Shown: positions 11,155-21,439 of the stretch, in pieces
Position numbering within the stretch: position 1 is the stretch's first letter
Layout: each line of letters opens with the position of its first letter
Translations under genes and position numbers: made by a program
From: Chrysomallon squamiferum
Taxonomy: Eukaryota > Mollusca > Gastropoda > Neomphalida > Peltospiridae
Assembly (NCBI GenBank): GCA_012295275.1
Contig: CM022668.1
Span: 12,518,022 to 12,553,021, forward strand
Length of the DNA stretch: 35,000 bases
Direction: 5' to 3'
The notes under the pieces: model-generated
The model's input: the letters and a program-made list of their open reading frames with translations, nothing else
Databases searched by the model: none
What the model was told of the DNA's origin: nothing

Positions 11155-11280
11155 TTAAATAAATGCATACATGAAACTAGCTAATGTTAAGAACTGACAA
11201 TCAAACTATATGCAATATGTTGACAACACAAACTAAAATATTTTATGTTCATAATAAAAAATATCTTTAAGGAATTATGT
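11155..11280 (+). repeat. Dispersed repeat, copy A
   Basis: About 115-125 bases here match the reverse complement of 17243-17371 at roughly 90% by eye. Shared blocks include ACTAGCTAATGTTAAGAACT, GTTGACAACACAAAC and TTCATAATAAAAAATA. It is therefore one member of a repeat family with two opposite-orientation copies in this window. No coding potential is seen. Confidence 0.9.
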
Positions 11281-11355
11281 AACATATGTAATTTTTAGTC
11301 ATTAACAGTATGCTTGTAAATATTATTCAAAAAACTATATATATATATTATTTTA

Positions 11356-11397
11356 TTTATGATTATTATTATTATGATTAAGATTATTAAGATTATA

Positions 11398-11429
<32 letters not shown>

Positions 11430-11523
11430 GATTATGATGATTATTATTATTATTATTATTATTATGATGATTATTATTATTATTATTATTATGATTATTA
11501 TTGTTATTATTATTATTATTATT
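11356..11523. repeat. (ATT)n microsatellite with GAT variants
   Basis: About 165 bases of ATT trinucleotides interspersed with ATG and GTT variants. The poly-Ile/Met open frame across it is an artefact. Confidence 0.95.
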
Positions 11524-11639
11524 TTTATACATCTATATATTCTATTTTTTCTGAATTAGTCAAACATTTTTATATACTCATTTATATATATCTACTGATG
11601 TATTAAGAACACTCAAGTATTATCAGCTTTTAACACCTT

Positions 11640-11935
11640 TTTTGTCGATGGCACTTGACAAATATGTTTTCAGTCCTATCTTTTTATCAAGGCCCCTTGA
11701 ATTATAGCAGCTATCAAAGCAAGCCTTTTACGATCAGTTGAAAAACCTTTTTTTTTTTAGATCGCTTGAGTTATTACAAATTTCATACATATGTTTTGTT
11801 AAGACCATTTGAATATTTTGTAGTTTTCAATATATTTGTATTAAAACTGTTTGAATATACAGAAATTTTTAATACATTATTTTCTGTTGGACCACTTCAA
11901 AAATAACAAGACATTATACACTATTTTTTTTCTAC
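11640..11935. repeat. Degenerate tandem repeat, period about 43-46 bp
   Basis: A motif of the form (G/A)A(C/T)C..(C/T)TTGAA recurs at intervals: GGCACTTGACAA, GGCCCCTTGAATTA, GATCGCTTGAGTTA, GACCATTTGAATAT, AACTGTTTGAATAT, GACCACTTCAAAAA, with T-rich tails between. The copies are heavily diverged. It looks like an old minisatellite. Confidence 0.55.
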
Positions 11936-12018
11936 ATTCTAAGATGAATACACCAATGCTTGTCTAGAAATTTTTGAATACTCCGTAATGTATTTCTGTT
12001 TAGTAAATGGAAAACTTT

Positions 12019-12050
12019 TAATATATATATATATATATATATATACATAC

Positions 12051-12096
<46 letters not shown>
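12019..12096. repeat. (AT)n-(ACAT)n-(AT)n microsatellite
   Basis: Clean AT dinucleotides flank about six ACAT tetranucleotides. Confidence 0.95.
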
Positions 12097-12099
<3 letters not shown>

Positions 12100-12414
12100 T
12101 ATAATTTGACAGAGTTTATAAAATAAGAAAACATTTCTGTCAGTTATATAGCGAAAATTAAAAAAAATTCTTGGTCATAATATGATCCTCAGGGTTTGTT
12201 CTAGTCGTGACATTTATGTTGTCATGTTTACAGACTTACTCTGTAATAAAATCATATATTTATTTTCTTCTTATAGTTATCTAATAATTAAGAATTTAGA
12301 TATAAGTATTATTATAGTAAAAGTTAATGTAACTGAATCTGACAGGTGCAGTTGAAATAATGTTTGAATAAAACCGTTTTGTCTGCTTAAATTGATGCAA
12401 AATATTCCTTCATT

Positions 12415-12650
12415 GATTAATACATACATACATATTTACAGAGAATGTTAAAATTATTAAGATAATAGAAAATATTCCTGTTTTGATGAATATATTTATA
12501 TATACATACACACATACATACATACATACATACATTTATACATACATACATACATAAAATATTAAAATAATACATACATAATATATACATACATACATAC
12601 ATACATACATACATACATACATACATACATACATACATACTTACTTACAT
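12415..12650. repeat. (ACAT)n microsatellite array
   Basis: Long ACAT tetranucleotide arrays, longest at about 12583-12650, with interruptions. Confidence 0.95.
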
Positions 12651-13093
12651 AGATTGATATATATTGATATACTTTCAAGGGATTGTTTTACTCTAGTTTA
12701 TTAAATATATTTTGTTGTTTTCCTTGTAGTAATATTAAAACTGATTACTAACATTTATTATTTATCAGCATTTACTAAATATATTTGTTATTTTTCCAAG
12801 TGACTCAATTGTTTATTGAAATCAATCTTTACTGACAATAAATTACGAAAGTAACATAATAGCCTCACTTGGATATACGAAAACTGTGACTTTCCATTAT
12901 TTAATAAACCATATATTTGAAATACCTTTACTGCTAAAAAAAATTATCAATTTCTATAAAACAAATTATCTCGATAACTTGATATTTTCCCAACCAGTTA
13001 GTTAACTTTCTGTTTATTTTGTAATTTAAAATATTTTTCATTTAGTAAATTCAAATTCATAAAATAATTTTACTGTTTTTTTTTTAATTTCAG
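12651..13093. other. 3' end of intron 1
   Basis: AT-rich intron sequence ending in a T-rich tract (TTTTTTTTTTTAATTTCAG) that forms the acceptor at 13091-13093. No other feature is seen. Confidence 0.7.
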
Positions 13094-13447
13094 GCGGAAC
13101 TCGCAAAGTCGATGCTGGGGACTGTCTGGAATTCCGAATCGACTTGAGCAACCGTGCCCCGGAGTTATCTGCCCCTGAATTTGTCGTGAAACCACGGCGA
13201 CAGTTTGTGGATGAAGGACAGCCGGCAGTTTTCAAAATGTCCTTTGACGGATCTCCAGACACTACTTTGTCGTGGACGGTCAATGGCGATCCACTTCCGA
13301 ACGATTCCAGATACAAAATGTGTGAGAAAGATGGCTTTCATTTTCTGGAAATAGACAAAGTGTGCGAATCTGACAAAGGAAAATATGAATGTACGCTGGA
13401 AAATTCTGCTGGAAAGACGTCGGTGTCTGCCGATTTGGAAGTGTTTG
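13094..13447 (+). CDS. MYLK: Ig domain 1 exon (I-set), N-terminal
   Basis: Acceptor TTTCAG/GCGG and donor TTTG/GTGAGT bound a 354-base exon, phase 1 in and out. The first 25 residues (from G-T-R-K-V-D-A-G-D) are a linker containing E-F-R-I-D-L, which matches a relaxed (D/E)FRxxL pattern. Then comes a complete I-set Ig domain starting APEFVVKPRRQFVDEG, with core Trp in LSWTVNG and the strand-F motif DKGKYECTLENSAG. The strand-B cysteine is replaced by Met (AVFKMSF), so the usual disulphide cannot form. GC content is clearly higher than in the flanking introns. Ig domains of this class act as spacers or binding modules on cytoskeletal proteins; a specific partner cannot be read here. Confidence 0.93.
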
Positions 13448-14241
13448 GTGAGTAGATACAGATTTTGTTATCTTGGTTTTTTTGTTGTTGTTTTTGTTGT
13501 TTTTTTAAATTTTATTTTCACATAGGTTGTGTTTTTAAGATAAAAATTACTTTGAATTGTTGTACAGTGCTGTTGTCTTTTAATAACTACTTTATAATTT
13601 ATCTGAGTTGTTCTTTTGTATATTTAAACTTCTTTTTTTACTTTTTATTTTATTTTTTTATTCCAAAGTAATGAATTTTAATCACATTTGTAGGAATAGG
13701 GTTCAAAAGTTTTTTTCCAAATTTAAATTGAAAAATGTTATTATTTCTTTCTTTATTGAAAAATAATTAAGATTAATGTAGTCTTATTTTAATGAAAATA
13801 TTAGTGTAATATTATAATTTATTTACTTCTATTCATTGTGAATCATATTATAATAACCTATGTTATAATCTGTATCATTTTAATTTTAATGAAAATATAT
13901 TATCATTATTACAATCTGTTTATTATTATTATTATTAGTGTTAGTAGTAGTAGTAGTAGTAGTAGTAAGCTTTTTAATGAAAATTTATTATCTGTGACAA
14001 TCCATTTTCTTATTTTTATTATTTTTTAATGAAAATGTTTAATTTGTTTATAATTAATTTTAATCAAAATAGTATTACCTATGTTTATAACGTCTATTAT
14101 TTTTTTTTTAAAATGAAAAATTTATACCTGTTTTATAATTTATTTAAATATTAATCAAAATTTAACATCTATTTTATTTTATTTTAATATTAATTTTAAT
14201 CAGAATATATTAAATGTATTATAACCTGTTCCATTTTTTAG
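13448..14241. other. Intron, decayed tandem repeats and (TAG)n
   Basis: T-rich start, a (TAG)n microsatellite at 13937-13967, and a recurrent TTTTAATGAAAATAT / TTTTAATCAAAAT motif between 13785 and 14215 at about 65-80 base spacing. The last copy runs into the acceptor (CCATTTTTTAG, ending 14241). No exon is seen inside. Confidence 0.6.
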
Positions 14242-14355
14242 TCAAAACTGGTCCACAAGAGAAAAAGGTACCGGCGCCAATCTTGGTCCAGCCTCTTAAA
14301 GATATAACTGTTGCCGAGGGTGATCGCAACATTGTAATAGATTGTCGAGTATCTG
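14242..14355 (+). CDS. MYLK: Ig domain 2, first-half exon
   Basis: Acceptor TTTTTTAG/TC and donor TCTG/GTATGT bound 114 bases, phase 1 both ends. It encodes the A to B strands of an I-set domain: a short K-T-G-P-Q-E-K-K linker, then APILVQPLKDITVAEGD and the strand-B cysteine in VIDCRVSG. It ends exactly at the B-C turn, so the domain is completed by the exon at 15588. Splitting of an Ig domain at this turn is common in animal Ig genes. Confidence 0.92.
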
Positions 14356-15587
14356 GTATGTACAGAACAGTGATAAATCTTTGTTATATTTACTTCCAGC
14401 TTAAATCTTGTAATTCTAGTGACAAAATAAGTTATTAATATTTTTTTAAATTATGCTCTGTTTAAATTTCATATTATTAACTTACATAGTTTTATGCAGC
14501 TCTGTTTAAATTTCATAGTTTTCTATTAATTTACATAGTTTTCTGCAGCTCTGTGGTTATGTTTGTTATGTTTAAAGTTTGTAATTTAATTCAAATGATT
14601 AAGATGATAACATCTCGTGTTTGATATTTATAAAATTGTGTTTTGTTTAAATCTTGTGGTATTGGATTACATAGTTTCCTGTAGTTGTGTCGCTGGGTTT
14701 ATATTTTGTTTTAAATTTTGTAATTTAAGATGATACTGTCTGTTATTTAATATTTTTATTATATTTTATTTAAAAACAAAAATTATTATTGTGTTACGCG
14801 GTTTTCTGTTCTTGTGTCCGTTATGATAGTTTGTTTAAATTTTTTTAATTTTAATTTGTTTAAATCTGATAACACTTGGTATTAATATTTTAAAAATTAT
14901 ATTTATTTATCAATCTTATATTAAAATATAAAAATTGTTGTAACTCTTTTTAGTATCATTTTATCTAAATTTTATAGTTAGAAGTTTTTATTCGTGTTTT
15001 TTAAATTATTGTGTAAACCATATTAAGGGTTATAAAATTTGTTACTGATATTTTCTAAATTTTCATTAAAATCTTATATTTATAATAAAAAGAAATTGTT
15101 ATTGATATTTTAAAAGTTGCAGTTTGTTTGAATGTTCTATTAAGTTGTGAAGTTACAAGATTTAAATATGTCTGCAGTGTGTGCGTTTAAATCTTATCTT
15201 TTCTACAACAACATTGCCATATGTGTGACTTTGTTTAAATTTAATTTGACAGTTATCAAATTTAAATATATTTTGTTTTTATAGTTTTCTTAAAATCTCA
15301 TAATTACCTTTATAAAGTCTGTTTCATAGTGGTTAAATTTATGGTTATAATTTTGTATCAAAGATAATCAATCATTATCTAAGGGAAGGTTGTTATAAAA
15401 TATCACTTACTGCTGATTGAAAAAGATTAACCATGGTAGAAACTGGTTTCCTCTCACTTTAATTATATGTATAAATATATAAATTATATAATTTGTATAT
15501 CATTTGTCAATAACAAATAATTTTTTCCTTTATTCATTCCTTCTTTCTTTCCATCCTTCATTCATTCTTTCATTCATTTGAAAACAG
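14356..15587. other. Intron, degenerate long-period tandem repeat
   Basis: A motif TTACATAGTTTTCTGCAGCT with a following TGTTTAAA..TTGTAATTTAA and GATGATA block recurs in diverged form at about 130-140 base intervals between 14455 and about 14900, fading towards 15300. Near the 3' end a CATT/CTTT-rich tract (15530-15580) precedes the acceptor AAAACAG. No gene is seen. Confidence 0.5.
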
Positions 15588-15788
15588 GAGCTACCAAGGA
15601 CTGTGTTGCCACATGGTTTAAAGATGGCAAAGAAATAAAACCTGGCAGGGAATTCCGAGCCAAGTTTGACAACAGGATTGCCTCCCTTACCATATCAGAG
15701 ACTCTTGAAGAAGATAATGGTCAATATGAATGTGTGATATCAGGCGTATTTGGTGAACTGAGAACAAGCTGTTATATCACAGTGGAAG
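15588..15788 (+). CDS. MYLK: Ig domain 2, second-half exon
   Basis: Acceptor AAAACAG/GAGC and donor GAAG/GTGAGC bound 201 bases, phase 1 both ends. It supplies strands C to G: core Trp in ATWFKDGKEI, the E-strand ASLTISET, the DNGQYECVISG motif with the strand-F cysteine, and strand G ending SCYITVE. With the preceding exon this gives a complete I-set domain having both disulphide cysteines and Trp. The polypyrimidine tract just upstream is CTTT-rich. Confidence 0.94.
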
Positions 15789-16273
15789 GTGAGCTATTAG
15801 AAAACTGTGTGGTGGGTGCTGTCATGTGGAAATTGTACAGATAAAAATAGATATGGAAATAGAAAAATGATTTGTGAAAAGTATTAATTTTTTAAAACAA
15901 ATATGAAATTATTTTAATTAAAAAAAAAATTAAGTGTATTTTTATTTTATTTATTTATTTTTTATTATTTAAAATTTATATTTTTTAATTTTATTTTATT
16001 GTATTTTTTTTTAATTTTATTTCTAAATCTTTTTTTAAATTTTATTTTAATTTTATTTTTTCTATTTTATTTTTACTTAGTTTTATTATAATTTTGTTTT
16101 ATGTATTTTTTCCATATTTTATTAATTTATATTTTGGATAATTATTTCTTTATTTTATTTTTAAAATTTATTATTAATTCTACTACATTTTATTAATATT
16201 TTTATTTAATTATTATTTTAATATTAGTATTAGTATTTTTTTTTTTAAGATATTTTTTGTTTATTTGTTTATT

Positions 16274-16312
<39 letters not shown>

Positions 16313-16333
16313 TTTTTTTTTATTTTATTGTAG
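15789..16333. other. T-rich intron with (TTTA)n
   Basis: Very T-rich sequence (TTTTATTTTAT-like) throughout, ending in (TTTA)n at about 16260-16315 and acceptor TATTGTAG (ending 16333). No gene is seen. Confidence 0.8.
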
Positions 16334-16432
16334 CATCCACTGAACAAAGAGAACCACCGGTTTTTGTCCAAGAACTTCATGACATGGAAGTGGACAACGG
16401 TGACAAGGTGGAGCTGGTTGTCGAGGTCAAAG
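16334..16432 (+). CDS. MYLK: Ig domain 3, first-half exon
   Basis: Acceptor TTGTAG/CATC and donor AAAG/GTCAGT bound 99 bases, phase 1 both ends. It encodes a S-T-E-Q-R-E linker and the A-B strands EPPVFVQELHDMEVDNGD followed by VELVVEV. The strand-B cysteine position is Val, so this domain also lacks the canonical disulphide. The split point matches that of Ig2. The donor GTCAGT is a little off consensus but is followed by a phase-compatible exon. Confidence 0.9.
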
Positions 16433-16678
16433 GTCAGTGTCATTCTGGACAGTGGGTTTTGTTGTTGTTTTTGTATGGTTGAAAGTAAGATAGGTTGACA
16501 ACACAGATATAAAAATTTGATCAGTTTGTTCATGCTATTTATAAAGGATTTAAAAAAAAAATTTTAGATCCTTTAATAAAAATTATATTGTATTTTTGAA
16601 GTTATTATGGAGTCTTGTTTTTATTTTTATTTATTTATTTTTTTTTGCTTCTTTAAAAATTATTATTTATTTATTATT

Positions 16679-16709
<31 letters not shown>

Positions 16710-17593
16710 TATATTTTTAAAGTATTTTATATATTCTTTATTTTTGTAAATTTTGTATGCAAACACATACCAACCCACATTCACAACTATGTGGAAACAT
16801 TATCATAAAAGCTGCAGTTACTCATTCTTTATAGAATATTTGACTCATTGTCTTGTCTTATGAGTTATTCATGAAGGAAATATGATATTAGGTGATATTA
16901 ATGAAACTTTTTTTTTTTTTTAAATGCTCCCACTTGCTCATTTTATTAGGGTTTTTTGTTAGTTTTTCCACCCTCCCCAAGGTATCTATTGTAATAGGTT
17001 TAGAAAGAATGGCTATTACTGGATATATAAACATATGAGTCAGTTTACAAAAAAAATATTTATTGGTAACTGAACAATAGCAGATATTTTGTTTTTATAG
17101 TGTTGATTTCATGCATGTTATTTTTTAGTGGATATTTACATACCCACAAATAAAAAAAAAAAAATAATAGAGATAATAATAATAGTAATAATAACTAAAT
17201 AAATTAAAATAATAAATTAATGATTAAGAATTAGAGGTGTTTCATATTTCCCTAAAGCTATTTTTTATTATGAACAATAAAATATTTATGTTTGTGTTGT
17301 CAACGTATTGCGTATAGTTTGACTGTCAGTTCTTAACATTAGCTAGTTTTGTGTGTGCATTTATTTCTCACATTAATGCATTTAAGAGCTGCCATAGTGG
17401 GTTTGTTTGTGTGTAAAGTGTTTTATTTTATATATTATGTCTTGCCATTGTGTATTTGTGTGAAATATGTTATTTTATTTTATTTTATTTTATTTTATTT
17501 TATTTATTATTATTATTATTATTATTGTTATTATTATTATTATTATTATTTATTTTTAATTGTTTTATTATTATTATTTTATTTTTATTATTA

Positions 17594-17632
<39 letters not shown>

Positions 17633-17639
17633 TATATTT

Positions 17640-17671
<32 letters not shown>

Positions 17672-18033
17672 TTTTTTTATTATATTTGGATTTAGTTAGT
17701 TGGTGAAGTTTTGCTTTTAATGTTTGAAATGACTTCATAGTTTTGTATTTCACCATATTTTGTTATCTTACTAAAAATTATTTATTTTTAATATATTGTT
17801 AAGTTTAATTTTTTAATAAACAAATCTATTCTGATAAGATTTTCTGAATACATTTTTTACAAATAGATTATTTTAATTTTATTTTATTTTATTTTATTTT
17901 ATTTTTTTTTATTCTAAATTTAATTTTAATTATAAAATTTTTAATTTGAATAAATGATTTTATTGTCATTAATCAGTATTTAAATACAAAAATGAGAAAT
18001 TAAAATTTTATTTAAAAATACATCCATCTATTA

Positions 18034-18083
<50 letters not shown>

Positions 18084-18292
18084 TAAATATAAAATATCTT
18101 TCTAAAATAATTTTTAAACTAAATTTATTTGTTATTTTCTTTATAATAAATATATTATTTTACTTTTTTTTTTTTAACTTACTTCTTTTTGTATTTATTT
18201 AAAGAATCAGGCCTATCAAAAATATATATATATATATTACTGTATAAAGAGCATGAAGCATGTTCTCCTGCATGTTTATTGTCTGTTTCTAG
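16433..18292. other. AT-rich intron with microsatellites and dispersed repeat
   Basis: Contains (TTTA)n at about 16650-16712, A-run and AAT-type repeats near 17150-17215, the inverted copy of the dispersed repeat at 17243-17371, (TTTTA)n at 17470-17505, (ATT)n at 17505-17640, (TTTA)n at 17640-17672, (TTTTA)n at about 17875-17905 and (AAT)n at 18036-18082. The acceptor is GTTTCTAG (ending 18292). No exon is apparent within it. Confidence 0.75.
17243..17371 (-). repeat. Dispersed repeat, copy B (inverted)
   Basis: Reverse complement of the repeat at 11155-11280, about 90% identical by eye. Blocks such as AGTTCTTAACATTAGCTAGT and GTTTGTGTTGTCAAC mirror copy A. The two copies flank the four exons from 13094 to 16432. 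Confidence 0.9.
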
Positions 18293-18493
18293 GCACAGAG
18301 CCTATCAATGTCTTCTGGATACATAACAATCGTGAAATCTTACCTCAGGATATGGAATACAAACAAGTATCGCATGGCAATGTGCATAAGCTCGTTATAT
18401 CACAGGTTTACGAGCAGGATGCTGGCGAATATGTTTGTGAGGCTTACAATGATTATGGCGATACAGATACCTTTTGTAGGTTGCAGGTTAAAG
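18293..18493 (+). CDS. MYLK: Ig domain 3, second-half exon
   Basis: Acceptor TTTCTAG/GCAC and donor AAAG/GTATGA bound 201 bases, phase 1 both ends, the same length as the second-half exon of Ig2. It gives strands C to G: core Trp in NVFWIHNNREIL, E-strand VHKLVISQV, the EQDAGEYVCEAYNDYG motif with the strand-F cysteine, and strand G ending FCRLQVK. The equal exon length and split position suggest Ig2 and Ig3 arose by module duplication. Confidence 0.94.
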
Positions 18494-18836
18494 GTATGAG
18501 GCAATGAATATTATTAATTAAGACAGTTCATATTTGTTTAATATTTTTTTAATTTATTTTATATATTTTTTGTGAAATTGATGAGAATGTTTGGTACCAA
18601 GTGTTAAAAGTTGTTTCCATCACAGTGTTTAGTTCTTAGATAAAAGTTTCAAAACTTGATGGCAGATATTTTGAAAAATTTACTTGGAAATTGTTTATTA
18701 ATTTTTTTATTACCATTAGTGTGTAAACTTTATGAAATGAAAATCTGTATAGTTTTAATTAAACATTATATATAAAAATATTTTTTACATTTATTAGCAG
18801 GGAATATTTACTTAAATTTTAAATAGATATAGTTTT

Positions 18837-18876
<40 letters not shown>

Positions 18877-19983
18877 TATTGTTATTGTTCTTTATTATTG
18901 TTATACATTTTTTTATATCAGAAAAATAATCATCTATCCTCTCTTTTTCTTCGCTTTATATCAATCCCAGATTTTATTTATTTATCTTATATTTATTTTA
19001 TTTTATTTATATTTTATTCGTTTATTTATTTTATTTTATTTATATTTATTTATTTATTTATTTATATTTTTTAATTTAAATTTTTTATTTTATTTTTTTG
19101 TTTTGTTTTGTTTATAAAGTCAGTCAGTTTAATACATTTTTCTGTCATTAAAAATTAATTATAAATTAAAATGAACTAATTTTTAAAAAGTTTGCCTATA
19201 TCTGTGTCTTTGCATGCATTGATGCATCTTGCTATTAGTAAATACTGAAAAGAAATTTTTATTTTATTTTAATTTTATTCAATCATTTAATTTTAATATT
19301 CATGAAATTATAAATAAATGTAAATTTCCAAACAGAAATTTTAAACTTTCATTTATTTTTTCTTATATTCAAATACTTTAAACACTTTCTTAATGCACCT
19401 TAAACTTTCAAGAATTATTAATTAAATCAACAATTATCTTTAATTAGATTTTTAAAATGGATGTAACAAAAAAATCTCTTATTTTTGGAAAAATGCATAA
19501 ATTTTTTAATTCAAAAAAAAAAAAAAATTATTTCTAAATTATTCAGATATTTTGTACAAAAAATAAAAATAATAATAATTTCATTCCAAATAAATTTAAA
19601 TATTATATACATTTATCTGTTTTTGACATTTAAAATTGTTATTAATTTTTTTTTTTTTTTTTTCTCTCTTCAGAAAATGACAGCCAGCTCGGACAACAAT
19701 AGTTCCAGAGCATGTCTTTTCGTAGTTACTTCCCCTTGTTTCTAACTCTTCCATTTTCTTTTTTTTCTCTCTCCACTTGATTTTTGTTTTTAGTTTAGTT
19801 TTTCTTTTAACCTTTACCTTTTTTTTTTTTTTTTTTTTTCAAGAAGTTTCCTTTTTTTTTCTTCTTCAAATCTTTCTTCTTTATTTTTTAGAATTTAGTT
19901 AACCCTTTTTATTTAGTTCCTTTTTTTTTAGTTTTTTTTTTTTATTAACCCTTTGGTTTGCATATCATGCATTGTTTCCCCAG
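18494..19983. other. Intron with (GT)n, TTTA repeats and long T-rich end
   Basis: (GT)n at 18836-18873, TTTA/TTTTA repeats at about 18970-19110, an A14 run near 19514, then an extended pyrimidine-rich segment (19640-19950) with several T-runs before the acceptor TTTCCCCAG (ending 19983). A candidate cryptic terminal exon at 19674 is listed separately. Confidence 0.7.
19674..19702 (+). other. Candidate alternative terminal exon (cryptic) with early stop
   Basis: A very strong acceptor (a T-rich tract followed by CTCTCTTCAG, ending 19673) leads into AAAATGACAGCC. Read in the required phase 1 after Ig3 it gives E-N-D-S-Q-L-G-Q-Q and TAG at 19700-19702. No good donor follows nearby, so if used it would end the protein after Ig3. 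No AATAAA is seen before 19984. It may equally be an unused acceptor. Confidence 0.22.
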
Positions 19984-20147
19984 ATGTTAAAATTGCCTAT
20001 GCACCTGATTTTGTCACCAAAGCGAGATCATTAACTGTGAATGAGGGGTCAAATGTCATGTTCAGCTGCCAAATCAGAGGTCATCCCACCCCCACAGTGC
20101 AGTGGGAACATGATGGACTGACAATCATAGAAGGCAGAAAATATAAG
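19984..20147 (+). CDS. MYLK: Ig domain 4, first-half exon
   Basis: Acceptor TTTCCCCAG/ATGT and donor TAAG/GTTTGT bound 164 bases, phase 1 in, phase 0 out. It encodes a D-V-K-I-A-Y linker, then APDFVTKARSLTVNEGS, the strand-B cysteine in VMFSCQIRG, HPTPTVQW with the core Trp, and runs through EGRKYK in strand D. Unlike Ig2 and Ig3, the split falls after strand D in phase 0. Ig4 is therefore not from the same exon duplication. The domain is complete and canonical once joined to the next exon. Confidence 0.93.
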
Positions 20148-20289
20148 GTTTGTAGTTTATGTTCACATATTCATATATGCCTAGATACATACATACATAC
20201 GTACATACGCATATACATACATATGTACATAAAACATACATACATACATACATACATACATACATACATAGATAGATACATACATACAT

Positions 20290-20329
<40 letters not shown>

Positions 20330-20964
20330 TACACATACATACATACATATACATACATACATACACACATACACACATACATACATACACACATACATAC
20401 ATACATATGTACATGAAAAAATACATGCAGACATACATACACATACACACTAATAAACATATACACATACGAATGCCAACATAAAAACATACGTGCATAC
20501 ATATATTTGTACATACATACACAAAGACAGACATACACGTGCATGTACATACGTAAATAAAAGACTAAGGTAAAAACTTACAACTTATGCAATGTTGAAA
20601 GTCGTGGGTTGTCTTTCTTGGATTTTTGACTTTGCTGTTACTACCTAATACACACAAAACAACACACAAACACACACAGACAGTGTAACAAACACACACA
20701 GACAAAACAACACACAAACACACACACACACATGTACACTTTCATATCACTCTTTCACATACTCTTCCTTTCTCTCATTCTTGTACACTCATTCTTGTAC
20801 ATACACACACACTCATTTTCACACCCTACACACACACACACACCCACCCACCCATATAGACTCACACACCCACACATACAAACCCACACACTACACAAAA
20901 TAACTAAAACCAAACCACTAGACTGACAGACTAACAGACACAATTTCTGATAATATTTTTACAG
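20148..20964. repeat. Intron dominated by ACAT and CA microsatellites
   Basis: ACAT arrays at about 20183-20290 and 20330-20560 surround an (AT)n/(AC)n core at 20289-20328; CA-rich repeats fill about 20640-20900 with CCCA and CTCACA variants. Open frames on both strands are low-complexity by-products. The acceptor is ATTTTTACAG (ending 20964). Confidence 0.93.
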
Positions 20965-21140
20965 AAATCATGTCAAGGCAATGAACACATCCTGGAAATT
21001 TTTGACGTGAAGAAAGAGGATGCTGGGAAATACCTCTGTCGCCTTAGCAACATTTGCGGCATGACATTACATTCGACCTCTCTCATTGTCATGGATACCT
21101 TTCCTGATAAACTAGTATTCAAATCAGCTTTAGTGTCAAG
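20965..21140 (+). CDS. MYLK: Ig domain 4, second-half exon
   Basis: Acceptor TTTACAG/AAAT and donor CAAG/GTAATA bound 176 bases, phase 0 in, phase 2 out. It completes Ig4: HILEIFDVKKEDAGKYLCRL with the strand-F cysteine, SNICGMTLHS and strand G SLIVMD. A short tail T-F-P-D-K-L-V-F-K-S-A-L-V-S then enters the actin-binding region. Phase 2 at the end matches the exon at 23356. Reading through the donor gives an immediate stop (TAA at 21142), so intron retention would truncate the protein here. Confidence 0.92.
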
Positions 21141-21239
21141 GTAATAAAAAAAAAAAAAAAAACTTTTATATTTTTCTTTTATTTAAAATATTTTTATATC
21201 ACAGTAACGCTATTCAAATATCAATATATCTTTTTTCAG

Positions 21240-21297
21240 GTGTGTGATAAGCAATGTATTCATGTACCGAGGTATTTTAAACTTTCATTCAGTGTAA
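21240..21297 (+). other. Candidate alternative terminal exon after Ig4
   Basis: Acceptor ATATCTTTTTTCAG (ending 21239) is better than the one at 23355. In the required phase 2 it encodes R-C-V-I-S-N-V-F-M-Y-R-G-I-L-N-F-H-S-V and TAA at 21295-21297. An ATTAAA poly(A)-signal variant follows at 21307-21312, although only 10 bases after the stop. If used, it would make an Ig-only protein without the actin-binding and kinase parts. There is no evidence of conservation in this single sequence. Confidence 0.28.
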
Positions 21298-21439
21298 ATA
21301 TACTGCATTAAAATCTTTTTTTTTTTTTTTTCTGATTATATTTGTATATTTGTATATTCATATATTTACCTTGCAATACACCTGTAGCTGCTGAATTCTG
21401 TAATTTGGTGTGTCATTATGAGGCATTGTTATGTAATAT

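Noticed and set aside
20125-20550. Tyr/Val/Cys/Met-rich and Thr/His/Tyr-rich frames over ACAT repeats
   Set aside because: Microsatellite translation artefacts inside the Ig4 intron.
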